This document shows positions 1 through 14,757 of a stretch of DNA of 42,941 nucleotides, piece after piece. This DNA comes from Planctomycetales bacterium (GTDB lineage: Bacteria; Planctomycetota; Phycisphaerae; SM23-33). Position 1 is the stretch's first letter, and every line of letters starts with the position of its first letter. The position numbers were made by a program, and so were the translations under genes. The DNA is taken from assembly GCA_030592655.1 (NCBI GenBank), contig JAUVIQ010000003.1, positions 1 through 42,941 of the forward strand, read 5' to 3'. A model generated the notes under the pieces. That model was not told the origin of the DNA and made no database searches. It saw nothing but the letters and a program-made list of their open reading frames with translations.

Positions 1-114
1 GCCGCGAACTGTCTTGTTTTTTAGGAATCAGACATTTTCCCGCACGGGCGAGATGTTTTTGCTGCCGCTGAATCCCTTTGAGCAACAGCCCCGCGCGCAA
101 ACGTGGACGAAAAA

Positions 115-199
115 CGTAAAATTGGGGACACCATACTATTTTTGTCTTTCTGGGATAATCCCAGAAAGACAAAAATAGTATGGTGTCCCCAATTTTACG
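115..199. repeat. Perfect 85-nt palindrome (42-bp arms, 1-nt centre at 157) containing AATTGGGGACACCATACTATTTTTGTC
   Basis: Direct reading: cgtaaaattggggacaccatactatttttgtctttctgggat / a / exact reverse complement. Confidence 0.95.
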
Positions 200-292
200 A
201 GAACTTTTCGGTCCTTTCTGCGTCTATTATATGGAGGGAGTCGGCGGCCAGGGGCCGCTGGGTGAATATCCGCCTTATCCGAAAGGGAAAAA

Positions 293-6466
<6,174 letters not shown>

Positions 6467-6525
6467 CCGCGACCACGCCACCAGGGCCGCCTTTATTGTT
6501 GTAAAGAGAATATTGAATATTGAAT

Positions 6526-7853
6526 CAGTACTGTCCGGTTAAAGATTTTAGAATTTCAGTTAAGACTATTACAAATAAAAGGATATAGCAAATTTTGATC
6601 GCAATCGACTTGAAATCCACCGTAAGTTTTGGCCATGCATCCTTTGTCTTGATGCGGAAAGGACGGGCCAATGTACACGGGGCGAATCGTATTCACCCAA
6701 CTGATGGACTTCATGCCCATCTGGGATTTCAGGCGTTGCGTCAAAAGGTATCGTGGCAACCATCGTGCGAGAACTTTTACCTGTCTCGATCAATTTCTCT
6801 GCATGGCCTTCGCTCAATTGACGTACCGCGAGAGCCTGAGAGACATCGAAACTTGTCTCCGCGCCATGCAGCCCAAACTCTACCATGCGGGAATCCGGGC
6901 AAAGGTATCGCGAAGCACGCTCGCCGACGCAAACGAAAAACGAGACTGGCGCATTTATGCCAACTTCGCGCAGGTTCTTATTCGCATTGCCAGAAGATTG
7001 TATGCCGGAGACGACTTCGGCGTGAACCTGGAGCAAACGGCGTATGCGTTCGATTCGACGACCATCGACCTGTGCCTGACGTTGTTCCCGTGGGCGCAAT
7101 TCCGAAAGCGAAAGAGCGCGGTCAAACTCCACACGCTTATCGACCTGCGAGGGAATATCCCTTGTTTTATCAGCATTACAAGCGGCAAAACGACCGACAA
7201 CATGATCCTGGACGAACTGGTCCTGGAGCCAGGTGCGTTCTACATCATGGACAGGGGATACATCGACTTCGCCCGGCTCCGCAGATTCGATACCAACGCA
7301 GCATATTTTGTGGTTCGCTCCAGGAGCAAACTGACTCATCGCCGACAATCTTCTCGACGCGTGGACAAATCGACCGGTTTGCGAAGCGACCAGACCATCG
7401 TCCTTACCGGCCCGTTGACATCGCAGAGGTATCCTGCTCGGCTTCGCCGAGTCAGTTACTTCGATGTTGGGATGGACAAGCGATTGGTTTTTCTGACGAA
7501 CAACTTCACGCTGCCGGCCCTGACCGTTGCGCAGCTCTACAAATGTCGCTGGCAGGTGGAGCTGTTTTTCAAATGGATCAAGCATTATCTTCGGATCAAG
7601 GCGTTCTATGGCACGTCGCTCAATGCCGTGAAGACACAAATTTGGATTGCGATCAGTGTTTATGTGCTGGTAGCCATCCTGAAGAAGGAGTTGCGAATTG
7701 ATCGTAGTTTGGGCGAAATCCTGCAAATTATCAGCATTACACTTTTTGAGAAAGTCCCTATAGGACAAGTACTTACGAGTTTTGATCTTCAAAACGGAAT
7801 ACATGGTTCTTGTAACCAATTGAAACTATTCAACTTATAACCGGACAGTACTG
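6526..7853 (+). mobile_element. IS4-family insertion sequence, ~1328 bp, 16-bp terminal inverted repeats CAGTACTGTCCGGTTA, 9-bp target duplication ATATTGAAT (6517-6525 / 7854-7862)
   Basis: TIRs and direct repeats read from sequence; single intact transposase inside. Confidence 0.95.
6671..7840 (+). CDS. IS4-family DDE transposase
   Basis: 389 aa; DDE residues in FDSTTIDLCL and YIMDRGYIDF; YREK signature Y-KC-R-WQV-E-LFFKWI-K; stop codon lies in the right TIR. Confidence 0.95.
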   Translation: MYTGRIVFTQLMDFMPIWDFRRCVKRYRGNHRARTFTCLDQFLCMAFAQLTYRESLRDIETCLRAMQPKLYHAGIRAKVSRSTLADANEKRDWRIYANFAQVLIRIARRLYAGDDFGVNLEQTAYAFDSTTIDLCLTLFPWAQFRKRKSAVKLHTLIDLRGNIPCFISITSGKTTDNMILDELVLEPGAFYIMDRGYIDFARLRRFDTNAAYFVVRSRSKLTHRRQSSRRVDKSTGLRSDQTIVLTGPLTSQRYPARLRRVSYFDVGMDKRLVFLTNNFTLPALTVAQLYKCRWQVELFFKWIKHYLRIKAFYGTSLNAVKTQIWIAISVYVLVAILKKELRIDRSLGEILQIISITLFEKVPIGQVLTSFDLQNGIHGSCNQLKLFNL

Positions 7854-8063
7854 ATATTGAATAGAGAATGTTGAATTTCGAAGTAAAAAGAAAAAAAGAC
7901 TCTGAATCCACGTTTTGGGTGTTATTCATCTTCTTTTTCTTCTTTTTACTTCGAAATTCAAAATTCTTTGTTCAATATTCATTATTCAAAAAAAAGGCAG
8001 GCGGCGTGGTCGCGGTGTTTGGGCAACAGGCCCTGATTGGCGGTGGTATAACTCGGATAAAAT

Positions 8064-8966
8064 TCACGCCGGCGGGTACGCCATCGTCTTTCGGCGATCC
8101 TCGTATATCTGCCAGAAGAGAATCCACGGATCGAGCAGGATATCCTCCCCATCGTCCGTATCGGGCTCGCGGACCTTGAACATGAAGTGGCTGTGTTCGT
8201 AACTGCCGATGTGTATTCCTGCGCCCTCGGCATAGTGCGTGCCCGCGGGAAACGGCTGACCCTCAGGCACAAGCAGGCGGATGAGGTGGCTTACCTGGAT
8301 AGTCCAGACAGAACCGTCAGGCCAGCGATGGCGCCCACGCCAGCGATTGTTGTTGTCGCCCGCATTCAGGCTGTTGAACAGATGATGGTCGTCAATGTCG
8401 ATTGGCGACCAAATGGGCGTGCCGGCGGGGTGGTTGATGTCCAGGCCGCCGTGGGCTTCAGCCCCGAAGTAAGGACCCATCCAACAGTCTCCACCATCGT
8501 AACAGTCCTCGATGCGAAGCCGGTGTTCCGGCAACGGGCACCATGCGTGCAACAGTACCGGGCAGATACGGCGCTGCGCGTCCTGCAGTGCGAATCGGGC
8601 TTGTTTGTGGGGTTTGCATTCGCCGTGCACTTCGATCAGGTAATCGAACAGATCAGCCGAAGCGTCAAACCAAATCCGCATACCGAACAGTTCCCATGGC
8701 TGGTAGAAACTGCGCTGGTTTCCGACCCAGCGAGACAATTGTATCCGGTGGCCTTCGATTCGCAGTTGGCAATGGAAGCGGCATACTGTTCTGCCGCCGA
8801 ATTCGGGTACGCCCACCTGCTTCAGAGTCGTTTCGTGCAGCTCCGCCCAGGTCCTCTCCAACACGACGGATCGCTTACTACCATCGGACAGAGTGAACAC
8901 CAGTTCGTCACCGACGTCGAGTTCAACGGCAGTTAGAGTTTCACGAGCGGTCTTTTTGACGATCAT
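8064..8966 (-). CDS. Divergent M23/LytM-like metallopeptidase
   Basis: 300 aa; 'AEAHGGLDINHPAGTPIWSPIDID' resembles the M23 HxxxD block, and 'GIHIGSYEHSHFMF' supplies an HxH motif. Confidence 0.6.
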   Translation of the reverse strand: MIVKKTARETLTAVELDVGDELVFTLSDGSKRSVVLERTWAELHETTLKQVGVPEFGGRTVCRFHCQLRIEGHRIQLSRWVGNQRSFYQPWELFGMRIWFDASADLFDYLIEVHGECKPHKQARFALQDAQRRICPVLLHAWCPLPEHRLRIEDCYDGGDCWMGPYFGAEAHGGLDINHPAGTPIWSPIDIDDHHLFNSLNAGDNNNRWRGRHRWPDGSVWTIQVSHLIRLLVPEGQPFPAGTHYAEGAGIHIGSYEHSHFMFKVREPDTDDGEDILLDPWILFWQIYEDRRKTMAYPPA

Positions 8967-9210
8967 AGGTACTCTCCGAAATTACGAAGCATTGGCTCGG
9001 CAGGATACTGCAATAGCAGAATACTCGCAAGGATGACTCTCACAAGCAGTCGGTATTGTCGCAGGGGAAAACTTTCGATCCGTAGGACTATCGGGGAACG
9101 AATGGGAACCAAGCGGGATTACCCGCTATTTTTCTTCCACGATGTCCGGACCTTATTCGGTAAAATACACCGCTCAAACATTATTGCAAGCCGCTTAGTT
9201 ACCGAAATTC

Positions 9211-11064
9211 CTACAAACTCCTGGAAGCCTCCTTTGTGTTTCCATATGCGCCCATGTTCAAACGTCCGCCGTTCGGGGCCGGCTCTTTTGAGAAATCAAC
9301 CTTCGGGTCGCCCGCGTCGATGCAGGGACTGCTTGCAGAATCCTTTACCCATTTCTTTGCCTTTGGATCCCACCGACCGGCCTTGCTTTTCAGGTGGAAA
9401 TTGCCGTTTGCGGGATCGGCAAAGATCGGCCTAACCGATATGTCCCCTGCCCCCGGAGAAACGCTGTTATAATTGCCCTTGGCGTTGTTGAAGACGTTAT
9501 TGTAGTTGGAGGAACCTTTGTCGAAATCCAGCCCGTAACCCTTGTTGTTGGCAATTATGTTGTTCCGCACGTGAAAGGTATAGACTGCCGTCCACTTCTT
9601 GGCTCGCTCAATGGCGATTCCGCCTTTGCCGCAATTGTAGATCACGTTATTGATTATCGTGGCGTCGCCGCGGCGCCATTCTGTCATTCCATATCCATAC
9701 TCAGTGCCGTAAATACCGTAGCCGGGACAATTATAAACAACATTGTTTCTGATCCGGACATTTTTCCAATGCTTCTGCTGCCTGAGGCCGATGCCGTTGA
9801 TCTTTGCCCCCGTTACGATATTGTTTTCTATACGAACGTTGCATGAGCCGCATCCGCGCATCCATATTCCCGACTGGGAGCCTTTGCAGATATTATTGAA
9901 AACATGAGCGCCACTCGACTCGATCTGTATGTTTCCATTCACGCCGGTGTTATCCAGATAGTTGTGGTGGATAGAAACGTTGTTATTTCCTGCTTCGAAG
10001 ATCAGTCCCCAGGACGAACGGTAGCGACCGGTCAGTGTGTTGTAAGCGGCCACCGCGTTCCTGGCGCAAATGGACGTTATACGGGAGTGTTGAATGGTAT
10101 TACCTATTATTCTCATTCCTTCACTCCTGGTCATATATGACCTGGCGCGACTATCCCGGATACCGTTTGTAGTAATAAAATGGCCGGCGAAAGAGAGATC
10201 CTTAAGACCTTCAATTGTCAGGTTGTTCACCTGGCAGGGGTGGAACAGGTTGCCGCGATGTTTCGTGTAGGTGCTGGTGATCTTGAATCCTTTGAAGGTT
10301 ATGTTTTCAAGAGGGGGATGCCCTTCCCACTTCTCGTTCATACTGAACAGGGCAGGAGCACTGAAGTATCTCTGCCCCTTCGGTATCAGGTCGGTGAACT
10401 CGGTTGAATCCAGAAGTCTTATCTCGGAGTCATGCGTGCCCCATAATGTAACGTTGCTCTTGTTGATAAATATCGCTTTTTTGACCTCATGCACGCCCGT
10501 GGCGAGTTCGACAATTCCGCCTTCAGAAGGGACCGCGTCTATCGCCTTCTGAATTGATTCGCCGGGTTTGACCTTTTTGACGAAGGTCGAGACGATCCAT
10601 TCCTTTCGGCATTGCGGCGGATAGTAGCCGTCCTTTATCGTTTCGGGAATTTCTCTGCGATCCTTGTCTGTAATCCATTTTTTCGCCTTCCTGTCCCATC
10701 GGCCCCAGGGAAACTTCCTGAAATCTTCAACCAGTCCGGCGACGTACCGCTCCTGAGACTTATTGGTCGATATGACCTGTATTTTCCACAGCCCCTTCTT
10801 GCCGGGAACGGTCCAGGTGAATGAGGCGCCTCCAGCCTGCGGTTTGGCTTCTCTATTCACCTGCCAGAGGTATTTGGCCGCACCTTCAGCCTTGACGCTG
10901 AAAGTAATCTTTTCTCCCGGCTTGACCTGAAATGCGGTCCCGGAGTCGCCGGTTTTGCTGTTGGACCAGGAGATGATTTTAGGTGGTTCTGCGCCTTTGG
11001 CTAAAGAATTCAAAGACACACAGCAGATCATCGCCATACTTGTCATCATCATTTTTCCAGACAT
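9211..11064 (-). CDS. Secreted right-handed parallel beta-helix protein with N-terminal PKD-like domain
   Basis: ORF extends to 11202; likely start is M47 (MSGKMMMTSMAMICCVSLNSLAKGAEPP, signal peptide). Beta-helix 'NNVIYN', 'RNNIIANNKGYG'; C-terminal 'NMGAYGNT'. Confidence 0.85.
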   Translation of the reverse strand: MSGKMMMTSMAMICCVSLNSLAKGAEPPKIISWSNSKTGDSGTAFQVKPGEKITFSVKAEGAAKYLWQVNREAKPQAGGASFTWTVPGKKGLWKIQVISTNKSQERYVAGLVEDFRKFPWGRWDRKAKKWITDKDRREIPETIKDGYYPPQCRKEWIVSTFVKKVKPGESIQKAIDAVPSEGGIVELATGVHEVKKAIFINKSNVTLWGTHDSEIRLLDSTEFTDLIPKGQRYFSAPALFSMNEKWEGHPPLENITFKGFKITSTYTKHRGNLFHPCQVNNLTIEGLKDLSFAGHFITTNGIRDSRARSYMTRSEGMRIIGNTIQHSRITSICARNAVAAYNTLTGRYRSSWGLIFEAGNNNVSIHHNYLDNTGVNGNIQIESSGAHVFNNICKGSQSGIWMRGCGSCNVRIENNIVTGAKINGIGLRQQKHWKNVRIRNNVVYNCPGYGIYGTEYGYGMTEWRRGDATIINNVIYNCGKGGIAIERAKKWTAVYTFHVRNNIIANNKGYGLDFDKGSSNYNNVFNNAKGNYNSVSPGAGDISVRPIFADPANGNFHLKSKAGRWDPKAKKWVKDSASSPCIDAGDPKVDFSKEPAPNGGRLNMGAYGNTKEASRSL

Positions 11065-11137
11065 TTCCTGGTTCCTCTTACTTGATTTCCTGCTTATCTG
11101 TTTATCCTGACGACCCATACCATATTCCCATAAGCGT

Positions 11138-14100
11138 TTATTTGCCGAACGCGTACAGATACCCATCCGCCGAGCCGATATAGACAGTTCCGTCTGCACC
11201 AATGGCCGGTGATGATACCACCGAACCGCCCGTCAGGTATTTCCAGAGCAGTTTACCCTTCGGGCTGAGGCAATAGACATAGTAGTCGTGCGAACCGAAG
11301 TATATCTTTCCTTCAGCGTCAATCGCAGCGGAAGAATGGATACAATCGCCGGCCTTGAATTTCCACTTCTCTTTGCCGTCTTTGTCCAAAGCGTAAAAAT
11401 AACCGTCACGCGAGCCGAAATAAACTGTTCCATCCTTCCCAATGGCGGGTGAAGAAGCTACCTCATCTCCGACCTGGAAAGACCATTTCAAGTTCCCGTC
11501 AAAACCGATGGCGAACATGTGTCCGGTTATTCCCTTACTTACAGCGGGATGCCCGCCCTGCTGGCAGCCTATATAGACGGTCTTGTCCTGAACCGATATG
11601 GCTGGGGAAGATAAAGTCCTGCCCTTGGCTTTACAGGTCCACTTTACCGTCCCGTCGGGCTTGATGGCGTGGAGTCCGCTGAAGTTTCCGCTGCCGCCGA
11701 CATAGATAGTCCCGTCGGGAGCAATTGCCGGCGAAGAGACGTGAGCGCCATGCCAGAGCCAGCGGAGTCCCACCTTGATTGGGCACTGCCATTTCACCTT
11801 CCCGTCCGGTAACATCGCGTACATGCGATACTCCGAGCCGCCTTTGCCTTCTTTAGTTTGGCGGCAGGTCGAAACGAAGTAAGTCGTATTATCAGGACCC
11901 GGAATGGTATAACACTGGTTCATGCCGTACGACGGGTACCCGTATTCCCACTTCTGTTTTCCCTCCGGGCTGACGGCCAGAAGGGTTCTGCGCCTGCTTC
12001 TATAAACCACTCCGGCATAGATTGTCCCGTCAAGGCCGACGGACGGGGCAAGCGCATTTTTGTAGAACCATTTACGGGTGCCGTCGGGGTTTATCGCGTG
12101 GATGCCGCTGTCCGGCACACTGGGGGTGATATAGATTGTTCCATCCGGTCCAATCACCGGAGAATATCCTATTATCTGACCACCGGTCTTGTACCGCCAG
12201 AGCACGTGGGGCTTCGAAGGTCCGACGTAGGGGCTTCTGCCTGTATGGGCATAGTCGGGACCGCGAAAACAAGGCCAGGGGCTTTTGTCGGTCTTGACCG
12301 GCGGACGAGCCTTCCTTCCCGGCTCGGCGGGTATGGCAACATGATCTACCGTTACCTTGATTGTCCGGGTCGGTTTGTCGGGGTCTTTGCGATACCAGTC
12401 CGGCCCGGGGTTTATCCCCTTGACCTCGCCATAGCGACCATCGGGTACAGCCACCTGCACTTTGTAGGTGAAATCCTGCCGACCATTCTCGTCCTGAACG
12501 AAATCGGTCAGCACAAGGGTATTGGCCTTGTCGTCGGGCAGGGCCGAGTGGCCGTTGCCGGCCACCGCCAGGTGCGTTCGCATATCGTTAACGTCAAGCC
12601 AGTTCTTGATCCATCCGTTATGAGTAACCATCTCGGATACCCAGTAGCGCTTTTCGAGAAGGTTCTCTGCCGGACGTCTCACATTGTCCACTTCATTGAC
12701 CACCCGCATCCTGCATCCGGACACCGGCTTACCTGCCTTATCGACGACGAGGACGTCCAGGTAATACTTGGGAATGACCCACGCTTTACCGCTTTGGACT
12801 TTCAGTTCCTTGAACTTGCAGTTAACCAGACTGACCGTGCAGCCCAACTGCTCGGACTCGTAGGGATAGATAATCCGCCAGTCCCTGAAGCGGTAGCCTC
12901 GCCTGGCTACGATATTGTCAAGACGGCAGTTCGAGATGGTTACCTTATGCAAATCGTCGCCGCCGATGAAGGTCATGTCTATCGGCTTGTCTTTACCGCC
13001 AATGGTGCAGTCTTCTATTCTGAAATCGACCAGTTCCTTACGGTTGTAGAACCACATGCCTTTTTTGCCTTTTCCCTGCTTTCTTTTCTTGTTGTTGTAG
13101 TAACCGCGTGCGCATTTCCAGTAGTTTCCGGCATCGACTTCCACCATATTCACAAATTTGCACCGTTTCAGGACCAGTTCGCCCGGAGTGTCGGGAAAGA
13201 AGTTCCCGCAATTGGATATGGTTGAATCGGTGGCCAGGAACCTGCCTGAGAACGTGTATGCCTCATATCCGCTCCAGTCCTTGTACATTTCCCACCTGGA
13301 CGCGGACGTAAAGGCCCAGAGATAATAAAACTCGTTGTCCGAAGTGATTGTGGCCTTGTTCAGGCGAATAATCGAGCCGTTCTTGACTCGAATCTGGTGC
13401 TCGCCGTCCTTGTTGCAGTGCATCTTAAGTGTTTCGCCGTCGATGATGAGTTCAGACGCCGGATCGACGACAAGGTCGGTATAGCATGTGGCTGTCCTGG
13501 TGGCCTGGTCATAGCGAAAGACTTTCGGGTCGCCTATGGCTTCGGCGATATCCTTCAAGGTAGCGCCGTGTCCGGTTATGACAATGCCCGTCCTTTTCAC
13601 CTCATGGTCGGGCTTGTTCTTCTCCCCGTCGCCCCAATCATCCCTGTACTGGCCGAGGCGTATTGTCTTTTTCGGCCAGACGGGATAGTCATAAACCTGG
13701 ATACCGTCGAGCAATGGCCCGTAGAGTTGCAGGGAACTGATTTCCTTCAGCGTGTTTTCGTTGGCCACGCTGTCGAACCAGAATTCCACGCCGTTCCAGA
13801 TATAGAACCATCCTTCCTTTGTGCGGATTATCCTTATCTGGCGCCACTTGTCGGTGCGCTCGTTCATATTGGCGCAGCATTCTCCCATTGACCGACATCC
13901 AAAACAGTGCTGCCCGACAGGGCCGTACTTCGAAGGTATTTCCCGAAAGTCAAACCCTTCGTCATTGGCCGTCTTGTGGTAAATGTAATGGGGCTCGCCG
14001 TGCGAGATACGCCAGCCGAACCACCCCCTCTTCCTCCTGCCTTCGGCTTTGGGTCTTAACTTGCGCTGGAATATCCAGGTGCCGTAGGCGTTCTTGGAAG

Positions 14101-14641
14101 GTATTGTAATTCGGCCTACGCCTCGGCTGTAGGCATGGGCTGTACAGTCGGGATGCTCTATCTTCTTTTGCTTCGCATCCTTCTTGTAGTCCCACTTTGG
14201 CAACGGCCTGTCCCAGGGGTCTTTCTGCGACCTGTCGGGATAGAAATAGTCGAAGATGACGGGGGCTTCGGATTTAGCAAGCGTCGAGACGACCCATTCC
14301 TGGTGCGCCTTGCCGTCTTTATTGGAAACCTCCAGGTGAATTTCCCAGATGCCCTTCTCTTGGGGCACAGTCCAGCCGAAGGTGTCGGTCTTTGCATCCT
14401 GGACTATCTTGTCAACCCGCCATTCGTATCCCTGCGAACCTTCAGCCTTTACCTTAAAAACGATCTTGTCGCCCGGTTTTGCCAGGTACATTACGTCCCT
14501 GGCGTTATCTTTATTTCGGGGTTTGCCTCCCTCGGAAGAGAATTCTTTTATCACCGGAGGGGCTGCGTGAACGAGACTGCCCGTAATCAACCACGTCAAT
14601 GTAACCAAGCATGACAGCGTTACTAATCTAACCTTTTTCAT
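11138..14641 (-). CDS. Secreted multidomain protein: PKD-like, LamG/jelly-roll-like, beta-helix-like and C-terminal PQQ-type beta-propeller (~8 repeats)
   Basis: Signal peptide MKKVRLVTLSCLVTLTWLITGSLVHAA; repeats such as 'VASSPAIGKDGTVYFGSRDGYFYALDKDGKEKWKFKAGD'. Confidence 0.85.
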   Translation of the reverse strand: MKKVRLVTLSCLVTLTWLITGSLVHAAPPVIKEFSSEGGKPRNKDNARDVMYLAKPGDKIVFKVKAEGSQGYEWRVDKIVQDAKTDTFGWTVPQEKGIWEIHLEVSNKDGKAHQEWVVSTLAKSEAPVIFDYFYPDRSQKDPWDRPLPKWDYKKDAKQKKIEHPDCTAHAYSRGVGRITIPSKNAYGTWIFQRKLRPKAEGRRKRGWFGWRISHGEPHYIYHKTANDEGFDFREIPSKYGPVGQHCFGCRSMGECCANMNERTDKWRQIRIIRTKEGWFYIWNGVEFWFDSVANENTLKEISSLQLYGPLLDGIQVYDYPVWPKKTIRLGQYRDDWGDGEKNKPDHEVKRTGIVITGHGATLKDIAEAIGDPKVFRYDQATRTATCYTDLVVDPASELIIDGETLKMHCNKDGEHQIRVKNGSIIRLNKATITSDNEFYYLWAFTSASRWEMYKDWSGYEAYTFSGRFLATDSTISNCGNFFPDTPGELVLKRCKFVNMVEVDAGNYWKCARGYYNNKKRKQGKGKKGMWFYNRKELVDFRIEDCTIGGKDKPIDMTFIGGDDLHKVTISNCRLDNIVARRGYRFRDWRIIYPYESEQLGCTVSLVNCKFKELKVQSGKAWVIPKYYLDVLVVDKAGKPVSGCRMRVVNEVDNVRRPAENLLEKRYWVSEMVTHNGWIKNWLDVNDMRTHLAVAGNGHSALPDDKANTLVLTDFVQDENGRQDFTYKVQVAVPDGRYGEVKGINPGPDWYRKDPDKPTRTIKVTVDHVAIPAEPGRKARPPVKTDKSPWPCFRGPDYAHTGRSPYVGPSKPHVLWRYKTGGQIIGYSPVIGPDGTIYITPSVPDSGIHAINPDGTRKWFYKNALAPSVGLDGTIYAGVVYRSRRRTLLAVSPEGKQKWEYGYPSYGMNQCYTIPGPDNTTYFVSTCRQTKEGKGGSEYRMYAMLPDGKVKWQCPIKVGLRWLWHGAHVSSPAIAPDGTIYVGGSGNFSGLHAIKPDGTVKWTCKAKGRTLSSPAISVQDKTVYIGCQQGGHPAVSKGITGHMFAIGFDGNLKWSFQVGDEVASSPAIGKDGTVYFGSRDGYFYALDKDGKEKWKFKAGDCIHSSAAIDAEGKIYFGSHDYYVYCLSPKGKLLWKYLTGGSVVSSPAIGADGTVYIGSADGYLYAFGK

Positions 14642-14697
14642 TCTTTTTTCTCCTTGTAAGTTTTTTGAAGTAAAAAGTATTTTTTCTCAATTACCTG

Positions 14698-14757
14698 TAA
14701 CTCATTCTGACCGCCGAGGTTTCGATTTTGATGCCGACTCCGTATTTCCATAAGCAC
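14698..14757 (-). pseudogene. Duplicated 3' fragment of the beta-helix gene (reads AYGNTESASKSKPRRSE*) between two PQQ-propeller genes
   Basis: Reverse complement of 14698-14757 reads GCTTATGGAAATACGGAGTCGGCATCAAAATCGAAACCTCGGCGGTCAGAATGA; near-identical to the true 3' end of the 18221-20089 ORF. Confidence 0.85.

Larger units (their letters stand above)
6467..8021. repeat. Composite nested inverted repeat interrupted by an IS element: outer arms CCGCGACCACGCC (6467-6479 / 8003-8015), inner arms GAATATTGAATATTGAA...GAAGTAAAA
   Basis: Outer arms exactly complementary (13 bp). Inner left arm (6508-6525 continued at 7863-7910) matches the reverse complement of ~7930-7987. Confidence 0.85.

Noticed and set aside
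6595-7701. Overlapping ORFs inside the IS (368 aa plus, 416 aa minus)
   Set aside because: The 389-aa ORF has full DDE/YREK signatures; the others are alternative-frame translations.
6524-7860. Alternative IS boundaries (ATCAGTACTG... with 5-bp ATTGA duplication)
   Set aside because: CAGTACTG ends with 9-bp ATATTGAAT duplication give a longer exact repeat and fit IS4-family target-site lengths better; both reconstruct the same empty site.
11858-13225. 455-aa plus-strand ORF opposite the PQQ-propeller protein
   Set aside because: Mirror-frame artefact of the coding strand; similar mirror ORFs appear opposite the paralog.
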